Shown: positions 23,467 through 33,240 of the stretch, piece after piece
Numbering within the stretch: the stretch's first letter is position 1
Layout of the letters: each line of letters begins with the position of its first letter
DNA from: JAJTDS01 sp964202895
GTDB lineage: Bacteria > Pseudomonadota > Alphaproteobacteria > Rickettsiales > UBA1997
Reading direction: 5' to 3'
NCBI GenBank assembly: GCA_964202895.1
Contig: CAXNJM010000001.1
Coordinates: 310,001 to 374,000, forward strand
Length of the DNA stretch: 64,000 bases
Translations under genes and position numbers: made by a program
Notes under the pieces: generated by a model
Databases searched by the model: none
Told to the model about the DNA's origin: nothing
What the model saw: only the letters and a program-made list of their open reading frames with translations

Positions 23467-24669
23467 TTAGCCATTGGCAAAAATTTCTTGATAAACCTCA
23501 ATGGTTTTATCATACATTAGTTGATTAGAAAAGTTTTGTTCGACATGAAGCCTTGCTTGATTGCTAATTTCTTGATATTTTTCTTGATTCATTGATAATA
23601 TTTCATCAATTTTTTTTGCCAGCTCTTCGGCATTATTTGGTTCAACTAAAAACCCCGTTTTATTGTCAATAATTGTTTCTAGAGAACCGCCAATATTGGT
23701 TGCAATAACAATTCTACTGGAAGATTGAGCCTCAATTGCTATTCTACCAAAAGCTTCTGGCCTTATGCTCGTTGACAATGCAAGATAAGAAATTGCAAAG
23801 GCAGATGGCATATCTTTGCAGTTACCAACAACTTTTACCTTACCTTCAAGATGAAGGTCAATTATTTTTTGTTCAATCTTTTTGCGAAATAATTGATGAC
23901 CATGATCAGAACCTACTAATATGCAGAAATAGTCTTGATTAACCATTGTCAAAGCATTTAGTAAGAATTTATGCCCTTTCCACTCGGTAAACCTAGCGGG
24001 GAGCATTATTATTTTTTTATCGTCGGGAAGATTCCATTTATTGATTAAATCTATCATTCTATTTTTTGAAATCACAGAAGAATTAAAATATTTTAAGTCA
24101 ACTCCGCGGTGAATAACCTTTATTTGATTAAGCTTATCGATATTAAGATGTTTATCTAGTGGATTTTGATGTGGATTTTGATAATTATTGATAATATTGC
24201 TTTTAATAAAATTTGAAACGGCGATAATTTTATCAGCTCTAAGCATTATGCTGTTATAAATTTTTTTAATAGAAGAATTTTTTATGCCAAGAAAGTTTAG
24301 AGAGTAAGAGCCGTGAATTGTTGAAACCAAAACAGCAGAAGATTTTTTTACTGCATAATAGGCACTAATCATTGGGGCTCTTGACCTTAGATGCAATATA
24401 TCGATTTTATGTTCTTCGATAATTTGCGATAGTTTTTTAATATTTTTAAATATTACCAACGGATTCTTTGAGTGAACTGGCAATTTAATGTGCCTTACTC
24501 CCGCCTCAACGAGTTGATAAGTAAGAACACCACCATTTGAAATAACAATTGAGTTCCAGCCCTGATTTTTTATTGCCTTAGCAATATCAACCACACCCCT
24601 TTCAACTCCACCACTTTCTAGGCTAGGAATAATTTGAGCAATGGTTTTTTGAGGATTAACTAAATTCAT
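23467..24669 (-). CDS. Glycosyltransferase family 4 protein
   Basis: The 400-aa GT-B fold enzyme transfers a sugar from a nucleotide donor, probably in lipopolysaccharide or other surface-glycan synthesis. Marks are the N-terminal IPSLESGGVERGVVDIAKAI (donor-side glycine loop), HLRSRAPMISAYYAVK, ISTIHGSYS-like acceptor strand, VGNCKDMPSAFAISYLALSTSIRPEAFGRIAIEAQ (the EX7E region, shown in part), and NIGGSLETIIDNKTGFLV. Donor and acceptor are unknown. It is the last gene of the purA-containing leftward group, 11 bp after purA. Confidence 0.88.
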   Translation of the reverse strand: MNLVNPQKTIAQIIPSLESGGVERGVVDIAKAIKNQGWNSIVISNGGVLTYQLVEAGVRHIKLPVHSKNPLVIFKNIKKLSQIIEEHKIDILHLRSRAPMISAYYAVKKSSAVLVSTIHGSYSLNFLGIKNSSIKKIYNSIMLRADKIIAVSNFIKSNIINNYQNPHQNPLDKHLNIDKLNQIKVIHRGVDLKYFNSSVISKNRMIDLINKWNLPDDKKIIMLPARFTEWKGHKFLLNALTMVNQDYFCILVGSDHGHQLFRKKIEQKIIDLHLEGKVKVVGNCKDMPSAFAISYLALSTSIRPEAFGRIAIEAQSSSRIVIATNIGGSLETIIDNKTGFLVEPNNAEELAKKIDEILSMNQEKYQEISNQARLHVEQNFSNQLMYDKTIEVYQEIFANG

Positions 24670-24680
24670 TATTTATAATA

Positions 24681-25955
24681 TTAAATTTTCTCTAAAATAG
24701 TTTGCTCGCGATTTGCTCCTGTAGATATAATTACCGCCCTAACCTTACATAAATTCTCAATGTAGGAGATATATTTTTTAGCATTTTGAGGCAGAGATTC
24801 TCGAGAATTTATACCTAATGTAGAGCTTTGCCAACCTTCAAATTCTTCATAAATTGGCTCTATTAAGCTCCAATCAGCAATGTTATTTGGCATATAATCA
24901 ATGATTTTGTCATTAATTTTATAGGCTACACAAATTTTTATAGTTTTTAATTGATCTAAAACATCAAGTTTAGTTAAAGCCACCTCATTTACCGAGGAAA
25001 GTTGAATTGATTTTTTAATTAATGCACCGTCAAACCAACCACAACGACGGTTTCTGCCCGTTACTGTTCCAACTTCGTTGCCATTAATTCTTAAAAATTC
25101 ACCAATTTCATCGTTAAGCTCGGTAGGAAAAGGACCAGAACCAACCCTTGTAGTATAAGCCTTAAAAACCCCTATTGTTTTATCTAAGTTTTTAACACCA
25201 AGAGTTGAGCCAATCGCCACTTGTCCAGCAATTGTATTTGAGGAAGTAACGAATGGAAAGGTTCCGTAATTTACATCTAGCAATGCACCTTGAGCACCTT
25301 CAAACATAATGGAATCAAGATTCATTAATTTTTGAGCAATTACAAAAGATGGCTGAACCATTGGCAATAAATCGTCGCGAAATTGATTAATTTCTTCTAT
25401 TAATTGGTTGCTAGATATTTCTAAGGCTCCCAGACTCTTTCTTAAAAGATTGTGATAAAATAAAAGGTTTTCGATTCTTTCATTGAGAATGTTTTGATTA
25501 TATAAATCACATATTCTAATCGCCCTTCTCCCGCAGATATCTTCGTAGGCGGGTCCAATGCCCCTGCCAGTGGTGCCAATTTTATTTTCCCCTTTCTTGA
25601 CTTCAAGCAGTTGATCTAACTCGCGGTGAATAGAGAGTATCAGCCCGCAATTATCGGCAATAGCAAGGTTGGAGTTATTAATAACAACACCCATTTCTTT
25701 GAGTTTATTGATTTCAGAAAGCAATGCTAAAGGGTCGAGGACAACACCACTACCGATTACTGAAAATTTGCCTTGAATAATGCCTGAAGGTAGTAAACTT
25801 AATTTATAGGTTGAATTGCCAACCTTAATAGTGTGTCCAGCATTGTGACCACCTTGAAAACGAACCACAGCATCAAATTTATCGGCCAAGAAATCGACGA
25901 TTTTACCCTTGCCTTCGTCTCCCCACTGCAACCCAATTATTGCTATATTAGTCAT
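24681..25955 (-). CDS. purA: Adenylosuccinate synthetase
   Basis: PurA (424 aa) joins IMP and aspartate using GTP, the first committed step to AMP; PurB at the left end finishes it. The signature GLQWGDEGKGKIVD is at residues 8-21, followed by RFQGGHNAGHT with the catalytic His, IGTTGRGIGPAYEDICGRRA, MFEGAQGALLDVNYGTFPF and GTVTGRNRRCGWFDG. Length is normal. It sits between the glycosyltransferase and a small zinc protein on the same strand. Confidence 0.96.
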   Translation of the reverse strand: MTNIAIIGLQWGDEGKGKIVDFLADKFDAVVRFQGGHNAGHTIKVGNSTYKLSLLPSGIIQGKFSVIGSGVVLDPLALLSEINKLKEMGVVINNSNLAIADNCGLILSIHRELDQLLEVKKGENKIGTTGRGIGPAYEDICGRRAIRICDLYNQNILNERIENLLFYHNLLRKSLGALEISSNQLIEEINQFRDDLLPMVQPSFVIAQKLMNLDSIMFEGAQGALLDVNYGTFPFVTSSNTIAGQVAIGSTLGVKNLDKTIGVFKAYTTRVGSGPFPTELNDEIGEFLRINGNEVGTVTGRNRRCGWFDGALIKKSIQLSSVNEVALTKLDVLDQLKTIKICVAYKINDKIIDYMPNNIADWSLIEPIYEEFEGWQSSTLGINSRESLPQNAKKYISYIENLCKVRAVIISTGANREQTILEKI

Positions 25956-25980
25956 ATTATAATTTTTTAAATTAATTTAT

Positions 25981-26217
25981 TTAGTGATTAAAGGCATTAT
26001 TATTGCCATTTTGAGAATTGTTAGATTTTTTATTAAAATTTGCTTTATGATGTTCTTTTTGAATCGAAAATGCTTTATTGCAATATGGACAAATTACAGA
26101 TTCTTGTTTATTGAGCTGAAGGTAAATAAGAGGATGCATTGAAGATTCATCTGAACCACTACAACTAACTTTTTTACTATTTACAAAAATAATATCATTA
26201 AAATTATTACGAATCAT
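25981..26217 (-). CDS. CHCC-type zinc-finger protein (NDUFS6-like)
   Basis: The 78-aa protein has the zf-CHCC pattern: Cys in VSCSGSD, His in SMHPLIYL, and CPYC in ESVICPYCNKAF. The family includes the mitochondrial complex I subunit NDUFS6 and short alphaproteobacterial homologues found in complex I. The C-terminal tail is Asn-rich and low in complexity (NNSQNGNNNAF). It lies 25 bp upstream of purA and 50 bp after the ABC ATPase. A role in complex I assembly is inferred from family membership only. Confidence 0.75.
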   Translation of the reverse strand: MIRNNFNDIIFVNSKKVSCSGSDESSMHPLIYLQLNKQESVICPYCNKAFSIQKEHHKANFNKKSNNSQNGNNNAFNH

Positions 26218-26267
26218 TTTATTTTTAAACCAGATTTACTAAATTAATAAAATTAGAAGTCAAATTA

Positions 26268-26987
26268 TTAACAAACCCCTATTTCAGCAAGAAAAGCCTG
26301 ATCAAGATTGTTTTTATTATGTTTAACCTTAAAGCCATTTACATCTCCAGAATAAACTATTTTTTTATTATTTAAAACTGCGATATTATTGCATATTTCG
26401 TCCATATCCGCTAAAATATGGGAACTAAAAAAGATTGTTTTATCTTGTTTTTGATATTTAATTAACTGCTCTTTTAAGGCGATTCTTGCCTTTGGATCCA
26501 AGCCACTCATTGGCTCATCAAGAATTATTAATTCACTTTCACTTAAAAATGTAGCAATTAATCCAAGTTTTTGAGTCATGCCCTTTGAATATTTTGTAAC
26601 TCTTGTTTTTAAAATGTCAAAATCTAGCTCTAATGAGTCGCACAGCTCTTTTGCCTTGAAAGAATCGTATTTTTTATGATAAAAACTAAGTACAAATTTT
26701 ATAAACTCTTGACCTTCTAGTTCAGATGGAGGAGAAAATTTTTCTGGCAAATAACAAACTTTTTGACGAGATTCTGGTAAAATTCGAGATTTTCCAAAAA
26801 TTTTTACCTCGCCGTCACTTTGATCAAGGAGATCTAGGGTAATTTTTATTAAAGTAGTTTTGCCAACTCCATTTAAACCAATAAAACCAAAAATTTCTTT
26901 ACTTGAAACCGAGAAATTAACTTCATCAAGAACTTTTTTATTGTTAAATGATTTTGAAACATTAATAAATTGTAGAGGTAAAGTCAT
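26268..26987 (-). CDS. ABC transporter ATP-binding protein
   Basis: The 239-aa ATPase has Walker A GLNGVGKTTL at about 37-46, the Q-loop region CYLPEKFSPP, the signature YSKGMTQKLGL, Walker B LIILDEPMSGLDP and the switch His in FFSSHILADMDEIC. The pattern fits DrrA/CcmA- or NatA-like exporters of lipid, drug or sodium. No permease gene is beside it, so its partner and substrate cannot be given. It is 6 bp after aroQ in the same direction. Confidence 0.9.
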   Translation of the reverse strand: MTLPLQFINVSKSFNNKKVLDEVNFSVSSKEIFGFIGLNGVGKTTLIKITLDLLDQSDGEVKIFGKSRILPESRQKVCYLPEKFSPPSELEGQEFIKFVLSFYHKKYDSFKAKELCDSLELDFDILKTRVTKYSKGMTQKLGLIATFLSESELIILDEPMSGLDPKARIALKEQLIKYQKQDKTIFFSSHILADMDEICNNIAVLNNKKIVYSGDVNGFKVKHNKNNLDQAFLAEIGVC

Positions 26988-26993
26988 AATTAA

Positions 26994-27449
26994 TTAAGAT
27001 TGACATTTTTTATTGTTTAAGATGTTATTAATTGCCAAAAGAGCAATTGAATATCCATCGACACCGAGACCAGATATTAGAGCATCAACTACGGAGCTTA
27101 AATATGAATTATGGCGAAACTCTTCTCTTTTAAAAATATTAGAAATATGAAGCTCTATTTTTGCACCTTGAAAAATTTCTAAAGCATCGCGAATTGCTAT
27201 TGAGCTATGAGTATAGGCTCCAGCATTAATAATTATACCATCAACATTATCAATAGCCTGATGAATAAAATCAATTAGTTCAGCTTCAGAATTGCTTTGA
27301 CAAAATGTAGCTTCTAAATTAATTTGCTTAGCAAGTATTTTGCAATCTTTTTCTATCTCTTCTAAACCAACAGCACCATATATTGCTGGATTTCTTTTTG
27401 CCAACAAATTAAGATTGGGACCATTAATAATTAATACCTTATTAGCCAT
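26994..27449 (-). CDS. aroQ: Type II 3-dehydroquinate dehydratase
   Basis: AroQ (151 aa) converts 3-dehydroquinate to 3-dehydroshikimate in the shikimate pathway. It shows the family start VLIINGPNLNLLAKRNPAIYG with the catalytic Tyr, the FCQSNSEAELIDFIHQA strand, IINAGAYTHSSIAIRDAL, and ELHISNIFKREEFRHNS with the catalytic His and Arg. It overlaps the pssA stop by one base (TAATG), implying translational coupling. Other shikimate genes are not in the window. Confidence 0.95.
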   Translation of the reverse strand: MANKVLIINGPNLNLLAKRNPAIYGAVGLEEIEKDCKILAKQINLEATFCQSNSEAELIDFIHQAIDNVDGIIINAGAYTHSSIAIRDALEIFQGAKIELHISNIFKREEFRHNSYLSSVVDALISGLGVDGYSIALLAINNILNNKKCQS

Positions 27450-28282
27450 TACGATTGATGAAACCCTCTTTTTTTGTTTTTTACATAAGATCTTAATTGA
27501 ATTCTAATGAAAACAAAGATAGTAATTGGAATCGAAAAAAAGTAAACAGAGCCAATAAAGATAAGAGTTAACCACGGCTTTATAATTAAGCCTATTGCCA
27601 GCAAGCAAATTATCATCATTGTAAGATAGATAAATTCAGTACGAATCGGTATTTTTTTAATTGAAATTGTTGGCACTCTGCTTGCCATTAAAACTGCAAT
27701 CGAAGCAACATAAGCCACAACATTTTCTGCTTTAGTATAAAAACCTTCATCGAACTCGAAATAAAGTATCATTGGTAAAATTGCCAGCAAACCGCCAACT
27801 GGTGAAGGAATGCCTTTAAAAAAATATTTTTCCAATACAGGGTTTCTTACTTTTTTTATACTGTCAACATTGAATCTCGCTAGCCTTATTGCTGTACAAA
27901 CAGCGAAGAATAGCACCAATGCCCAATCAATCGCCTTAACATCATAAAAAGAATTTAACCAGAAATAGAGAACAAAACCAGGAACGACTCCAAAATTAAC
28001 AAAATCGGCAAGAGAATCTAGTTGAGCACCGAAATCACTGGTGGAGTTAAAAAAGCGAGCCAATCTACCGTCAACACCGTCAAGAATTGCAGAAATTAAA
28101 ATTAGAGTTGCGGAATGAGTGAAATCTTGGTGAAATGCATAACGAATCGCCGATAAACCAAGACATAAACTAATTAGAGTTACAAAGCTAGGGACTAATA
28201 ATGCAAATGTTAGAGGTCTTTCAGTTAGATTGACATCTTCTCTTTCAAGCATTAACTCTTGATTTCTTGATTTTTTATTCAT
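27449..28282 (-). CDS. pssA: CDP-diacylglycerol-serine O-phosphatidyltransferase
   Basis: PssA (277 aa) makes phosphatidylserine from CDP-diacylglycerol and serine in the inner membrane. The CDP-alcohol phosphotransferase motif is clear: DGVDGRLARFF followed by DFGAQLDSLADFVNFG with the metal-binding Asp residues. About six to eight hydrophobic helices follow. It is first in a leftward run with aroQ and the ABC ATPase. Its products feed Psd (36.9 kb); the substrate comes from CdsA (45.6 kb). Confidence 0.94.
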   Translation of the reverse strand: MNKKSRNQELMLEREDVNLTERPLTFALLVPSFVTLISLCLGLSAIRYAFHQDFTHSATLILISAILDGVDGRLARFFNSTSDFGAQLDSLADFVNFGVVPGFVLYFWLNSFYDVKAIDWALVLFFAVCTAIRLARFNVDSIKKVRNPVLEKYFFKGIPSPVGGLLAILPMILYFEFDEGFYTKAENVVAYVASIAVLMASRVPTISIKKIPIRTEFIYLTMMIICLLAIGLIIKPWLTLIFIGSVYFFSIPITIFVFIRIQLRSYVKNKKRGFHQS

Positions 28283-28511
28283 TTTATACTTTTTTTAAGT
28301 AGTTAAAATTTTCCTTAAAACAATTTGATGATTGAATTAATATTTAGATATTTTGCTTTATTTTTTAAAAAACTTCACTTAATTTTTAATTATGGACTAT
28401 AAAAAAGCAATAAATTAATCAAAAAAATAAATTTTTCTTTATTTACTAAAATTTTAAATTAACTTGCAAGCCTTAATTATTCAAATTTAATCTATAAAAA
28501 ACAAGACTAAA

Positions 28512-30563
28512 ATGCTTAAAAATAAATCGAAGATAACCAAAATTAACGATGCAGAATTAAAAAAACTATCAAATTGCATTAGATTCTTATCAATAGATGC
28601 TATTGAAAGATCTAATTCTGGTCATCCTGGAATGCCAATGGGAATGGCAGATGTTGCAACAATTCTTTTTAGTGAATTTTTAAGATTTGATACAAAAAAT
28701 CCACATTGGCATAATCGAGATCGCTTTATTTTATCAGCCGGACACGGATCAATGCTTCTTTATTCTTTGCTTTATTTATGCGGATATGAAGATATAAACA
28801 TAGAAGACATAAAACATTTTCGCCAATTAAATCAAAAATGCGCAGGACATCCAGAATATGGTCACCTCAAAGCAATAGAAACTACAACTGGCCCTTTAGG
28901 GCAAGGTCTTGCCAATGCGGTTGGAATGGCTGTTGCAGAACAAATTATTTCTAGCAATATTTTAGATAAAGATATAATCAACCATAAAACTTACTGCATC
29001 GTTGGAGACGGATGTTTAATGGAAGGAATCTCACAAGAAGCAATATCGCTAGCGGGGCATCTAAACCTAAACAAACTAATTGTCTTATGGGACAACAACT
29101 CTATTTCAATCGATGGCGATATTTCAATTGCAAGCTCAGAAAATATGCAATCTCGCTTTGAGGCATGTGGCTGGGAAGTAATCAAGATCGATGGGCATAA
29201 TTTTTCGCAAATTAGAAAGGCCTTGGAAGATGCAAATAACTCAACGAAGCCAGTTTTAATTGATTGCAAAACAATCATTGCTTTTGGCTCCCCAAATAAA
29301 AGCGGCTCCTCTAAATCTCACGGATCGCCACTTGGAGCAAGTGAAGTAGAGGCAACAAGAGAAAATCTTAATTGGCCTTATAAACCATTTGAAATACCAG
29401 AAAATTTAATTACCGAATGGAATAATTTTGGAAGAAGACATCATCAAGAATTTCTTGAATGGCAAAAAAAATTTAACAACAGCGAAGATAAATTCTTATC
29501 GCAGTTTAAAAAATCTTTAAAGAAAGAATTTCCTGAAAACTTAACTAAAGAAATTGAGGCATTTAAGAAAAAAATCTTTTTTGAAAAACCAAATCAAGCA
29601 ACTAGAAAATCTTCACAAATTGCAATAAACTTTTTTTCTCAATATTTACACAATTTCATAGGCGGATCCGCTGATTTAACTGAATCCGTACTTACTAAAG
29701 CATCTAATGCGGTAGCAATAAATAGAGATAATTTTAAGGGAAATTACATCCATTACGGAATAAGAGAGCATTTAATGGGGGCAATGATGAATGGAATGGC
29801 CCTATACGGTGGGCTCATACCATTTGGAGGCACTTTCTTAGTTTTCTCTGATTATATGAAGCCTGCTATTAGACTCTCAGCATTAATGGAACAGCAAGTT
29901 ATCTATATTTTAACTCATGATTCCATAGGTCTTGGTGAGGATGGCCCAACCCATCAACCAATTGAACATTTAGCGATGTTAAGAGCAATTCCTAATTTAC
30001 TAGTATTCAGACCAGCAGATGCAATTGAAACTTTAGAATGTTTTGATATAGCAATTAAAAGCCACAATAAACCGTCGGCAATGATACTAAGCAGACAAAA
30101 TCTACCTTTTTTAAGGCATTCTTATCAAGATAATCAAAATTTATCTTCTTTCGGAGCATATGCAATTTCCGATGCCGTAACGGGTTTAGAGCCAGATGTA
30201 ATTATAATTAGCACCGGTTCAGAGGTTCATTTAGCATTAGAAGTCAAAGAAAAATTACATCAAGATGGCCTTGTGGTTAGAGTTATTTCAATGCCGTCAA
30301 TTGAAATTTTTGAAGAGCAATCTCGCGAATATAAAGAAAAGCTACTTGCAACAAAAAATAAAAATCCAATTATTAGAATTGCAATTGAAGCGGGAATAGA
30401 GCAAGGTTGGCATAAATTCATAGGTTCAGAAGGAATATTCGTTGGCATGTCATCATTTGGAGCATCTGGAAAGGCGGAAGATCTCTATAAACATTTTAAA
30501 ATCAATGCCGAAGATATATATAAAAGAATTATTACCGAACATCAAAAAAAGTTAAAAAATTAA
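28512..30563 (+). CDS. tkt: Transketolase
   Basis: Transketolase (683 aa) moves two-carbon units between sugar phosphates with thiamine diphosphate. Visible are RFLSIDAIERSNSGHPGMPMG (in part) at the start, GPLGQGLANAVGMA, the cofactor-binding stretch GDGCLMEGISQEA...WDNNSISIDG, the pyrimidine domain IGLGEDGPTHQPIEHLAMLR, and a C-terminal domain from about 550. Length is typical. It starts a rightward run after a 229-bp AT-rich divergent spacer with pssA and is followed by ygfZ at 10 bp. It would supply ribose-5-phosphate for the nearby purine genes. Confidence 0.96.
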   Translation: MLKNKSKITKINDAELKKLSNCIRFLSIDAIERSNSGHPGMPMGMADVATILFSEFLRFDTKNPHWHNRDRFILSAGHGSMLLYSLLYLCGYEDINIEDIKHFRQLNQKCAGHPEYGHLKAIETTTGPLGQGLANAVGMAVAEQIISSNILDKDIINHKTYCIVGDGCLMEGISQEAISLAGHLNLNKLIVLWDNNSISIDGDISIASSENMQSRFEACGWEVIKIDGHNFSQIRKALEDANNSTKPVLIDCKTIIAFGSPNKSGSSKSHGSPLGASEVEATRENLNWPYKPFEIPENLITEWNNFGRRHHQEFLEWQKKFNNSEDKFLSQFKKSLKKEFPENLTKEIEAFKKKIFFEKPNQATRKSSQIAINFFSQYLHNFIGGSADLTESVLTKASNAVAINRDNFKGNYIHYGIREHLMGAMMNGMALYGGLIPFGGTFLVFSDYMKPAIRLSALMEQQVIYILTHDSIGLGEDGPTHQPIEHLAMLRAIPNLLVFRPADAIETLECFDIAIKSHNKPSAMILSRQNLPFLRHSYQDNQNLSSFGAYAISDAVTGLEPDVIIISTGSEVHLALEVKEKLHQDGLVVRVISMPSIEIFEEQSREYKEKLLATKNKNPIIRIAIEAGIEQGWHKFIGSEGIFVGMSSFGASGKAEDLYKHFKINAEDIYKRIITEHQKKLKN

Positions 30564-30573
30564 AGTAATCAAA

Positions 30574-31497
30574 ATGATATTCAATCTTAATCATCGCTCA
30601 ATAATTGAAATTTCAGGCACGGATAGATATGATTTTTTGCAAGGATTAATAACCAACGATATTGTTAAATCTCGCGATAGCTTAATTTACAGTGCAATGC
30701 TTAGCCCCAAAGGGAGATTCTTATTTGACTTTTTTATTTTCGAATTTAACCAAATATTAATATTAGATTGCCCAAAATCAAGAAGCGAAGAGATTCTAAA
30801 GAAACTCAATTTCTATAAATTAAGAAAAAATATCGATATAAAAATCAATGAAAACTGGTTAATACTACAAAATACAGACGATATAGACTATCAAAAATCT
30901 TTATCCGATCATCGATATTTTTCTTTTAAAGACCCCAGATCAAGCAAATTAGGCGATAGAATTTATTTAACAAATGAAGAAAAAAACAAATTCCTTAGCT
31001 ATGATCATAATACAAATCATTATCACTATTTAAGAATTATCAATAAAATTACCGAAGGGGAATTTGATTTAACCTACGATAAATCAATAATTGCAGAATT
31101 TAATTTTGATAATTTAAATGCAATTGACTATAAAAAGGGTTGCTATGTTGGTCAAGAGCTAACCGCGAGAACTCATTATTTAGGCACGATCAGAAAAAAA
31201 CTATTTTACTGTCAAATAAAAAATGCAGAAGAATTTTATCAAAACACTGCCCAAACTTTAATTGCCCAAACTTTAATTGCCCAAACTTTAATTGCTTATA
31301 AAAATCAAGAAATTAAAGTTTTACTCGATGCAAAAGAATTTGATATTGGAATTGCATTATCAAGCATTCAATATAATAATTCCCAACATTTATTAGTGCT
31401 ATTAGATTGCGAAAATTCTGAAGATAAAAATTTTTATGAAAAAATCATGAACAATCCAATATATTTAAATAATAAAATTTTAAAAATTATTAATTAA
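30574..31497 (+). CDS. ygfZ: YgfZ/GcvT-domain folate-binding protein
   Basis: The 307-aa protein is a YgfZ/IBA57 homologue, which helps build or repair [4Fe-4S] proteins using folate. It shows the start SIIEISGTDRYDFLQGLITND and the diagnostic KGCYVGQELTARTHYLG with the conserved Cys. Residues about 226-240 carry a threefold QTLIA repeat encoded by a perfect 15-bp tandem array, an insertion in what is usually a variable region. The stop is directly followed by the ATG of the next gene. Fe-S users near it include bc1, NuoE and LeuC. Confidence 0.88.
   Translation: MIFNLNHRSIIEISGTDRYDFLQGLITNDIVKSRDSLIYSAMLSPKGRFLFDFFIFEFNQILILDCPKSRSEEILKKLNFYKLRKNIDIKINENWLILQNTDDIDYQKSLSDHRYFSFKDPRSSKLGDRIYLTNEEKNKFLSYDHNTNHYHYLRIINKITEGEFDLTYDKSIIAEFNFDNLNAIDYKKGCYVGQELTARTHYLGTIRKKLFYCQIKNAEEFYQNTAQTLIAQTLIAQTLIAYKNQEIKVLLDAKEFDIGIALSSIQYNNSQHLLVLLDCENSEDKNFYEKIMNNPIYLNNKILKIIN
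31251..31295 (+). repeat. 15-bp tandem repeat x3 in ygfZ
   Basis: CCAAACTTTAATTGC is repeated three times without change, encoding QTLIA three times. The lack of substitutions points to recent expansion. Confidence 0.92.
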
Positions 31498-32427
31498 ATG
31501 AATATCTACCTACCCATTGCTGAAATGTCTGTAAATATCCCGCTAATAATGCTTCTTGGATTATTTACAGGAATTTTAGCTGGTTTATTCGGCATAGGAG
31601 GCGGTTTTATCGCCACTCCATTACTAATGTTTATAGGAATACCTCCGGCAATAGCAGTATCAACTTCTGCCAATCAAATTATATCATCATCAGTTTCTGG
31701 AGTTTTGGCACATCTAAAAAAGGGTAATGTCGATATTAAAATGGGCGGTTTTTTAGTATTAGGAGGTTTTATTGGCTCGACTATTGGTGTTTCTATTTTT
31801 ACAATTCTGCAACAAAAAGGTAAATTAGATCTAGTTATTTCAATATTATACATATTAGTACTTGGTAGCATTAGCATCATAATGTTGATTGATAATTTTA
31901 AGTCTATTTGTGAAAAAAAATATAATTTAACTTTTGGCAAAAAATCAAACTTAAGATTTAAAAAATTCTTAATCAAAATAGAAAAATTACCCCTAAAAAT
32001 ATATTTTCCAAAATCTCAAATTTCTGCTAGCATAATTATTCTCCTAATGCTCAGTTCTGGAATAGGAATAATGGTTATTTTAATGGGGGTTGGAGGCGGT
32101 TTTATGATGATACCAGCAATGATCTATATTCTCAGAATGCCCCCTCACCTTGTTATTGGCACCTCTTTATTTCAAATTATTTTCATTGCTGTTAATGCAA
32201 CTTTTTTACAGGCCGCAACCAATAATACAATAGACATAGTATTATCAATATTAATGATATCAAGTTCAGCAGTGGGAGCTCAAATTGGAGCAAGAATAGG
32301 CTATAAAGTAGATGCAGATAAACTAAGATCTGGTCTTGCATTAATTATTTTTTTAGTATGTTTAAAAATATTTTTTACTCTTTTAATCTCTCCAGAAAAG
32401 CTCTTTATAATTGAAAATCTACATTAG
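31498..32427 (+). CDS. TauE/SafE (TSUP) family membrane transporter
   Basis: The 309-aa protein has two homologous sets of helices. Each begins with a Gly-rich motif: GLFGIGGGFIATPLLMF at about 28-44 and MGVGGGFMMIPAMIYIL at about 198-215, the mark of TSUP sulfite/organosulfonate exporters. A cytosolic Lys-rich loop links the halves. The gene abuts ygfZ and the TIGR02186-like gene with no spacer on either side, so the three are surely co-transcribed. The substrate is probably a sulfur oxyanion, by family and neighbour. Confidence 0.9.
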   Translation: MNIYLPIAEMSVNIPLIMLLGLFTGILAGLFGIGGGFIATPLLMFIGIPPAIAVSTSANQIISSSVSGVLAHLKKGNVDIKMGGFLVLGGFIGSTIGVSIFTILQQKGKLDLVISILYILVLGSISIIMLIDNFKSICEKKYNLTFGKKSNLRFKKFLIKIEKLPLKIYFPKSQISASIIILLMLSSGIGIMVILMGVGGGFMMIPAMIYILRMPPHLVIGTSLFQIIFIAVNATFLQAATNNTIDIVLSILMISSSAVGAQIGARIGYKVDADKLRSGLALIIFLVCLKIFFTLLISPEKLFIIENLH

Positions 32428-33219
32428 ATGAAGGAAAAAATAAATAAAAATTATAAAATCTTCTTAACATTACTATTAGCACTATTTTTTATTAAAATCA
32501 GCTCTAATTGCTTTGCTTCTTCAGTAATTTCAGGAATTTCTAATAATAAAATTGATATTGATAGCAATTTCAAAGGAACAGAAATTTTATTATTTGGAGC
32601 AAAAGGAGATGCTGGAGACATAATAATCGCAGTTCGTGGACCAAAAAAAAACTTTCTAGTCACTCATAAAGAAAAAACTATCGGCGTATGGCACAATGGA
32701 ACAAGAATAAAAATAGAAGATCTTTATTCTTATTATGCATTATTTTCAACATTTAATAATATCGATGAAACCAATCAAATGCTAGAAAATCTTGAATTAG
32801 GAAGGAGTAATTTAATATTTAAAAGCTCCTTGACAGACAAGACATTAAACAATCCTAAAAATAAGATCTTAGAAGAGGAATTTTATAACAGCTTGGTTGA
32901 GAATTTAGAGCAAAATCATCTTTATTTAGTCGATGCCAATAAAATAGACTTTCTTGACGAAACTTTATTTAAAGTAATGTTGCAATTTCCAAAAAACATT
33001 CCTCAAGGAACCTATGCAGTTGAAATATATTTAATTAGAGACGACAACCTTCTTTCATTTCAATCAATTCCAATATATGTAAATCAGATTGGGATAAATG
33101 CCGAGATTAGTAATTTTTGTTATCAACAACCGCTATTATATGCTCTATTCACAATAATCATAGCATTATTATTTGGATGGCTAGCAAATATTCTATTTAT
33201 AAAATTTTTTGGAAAATAA
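32428..33219 (+). CDS. TIGR02186-type membrane-anchored periplasmic protein
   Basis: The 263-aa protein has an N-terminal signal segment (IFLTLLLALFFIKISSNCFA), a periplasmic domain with GAKGDAGDIIIAVRGP and VWHNGTRIKIE, and a C-terminal membrane helix (LFTIIIALLFGWLANILFI). This layout, and its position directly after a TauE/SafE gene, fit the TIGR02186 family, which commonly accompanies that carrier. Biochemical function is not established; a role in transporting or sensing the same substrate is inferred. The start ATG follows the previous stop without a gap. Confidence 0.8.
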   Translation: MKEKINKNYKIFLTLLLALFFIKISSNCFASSVISGISNNKIDIDSNFKGTEILLFGAKGDAGDIIIAVRGPKKNFLVTHKEKTIGVWHNGTRIKIEDLYSYYALFSTFNNIDETNQMLENLELGRSNLIFKSSLTDKTLNNPKNKILEEEFYNSLVENLEQNHLYLVDANKIDFLDETLFKVMLQFPKNIPQGTYAVEIYLIRDDNLLSFQSIPIYVNQIGINAEISNFCYQQPLLYALFTIIIALLFGWLANILFIKFFGK

Positions 33220-33240
33220 CATAATAATTAAAAAAACAAT

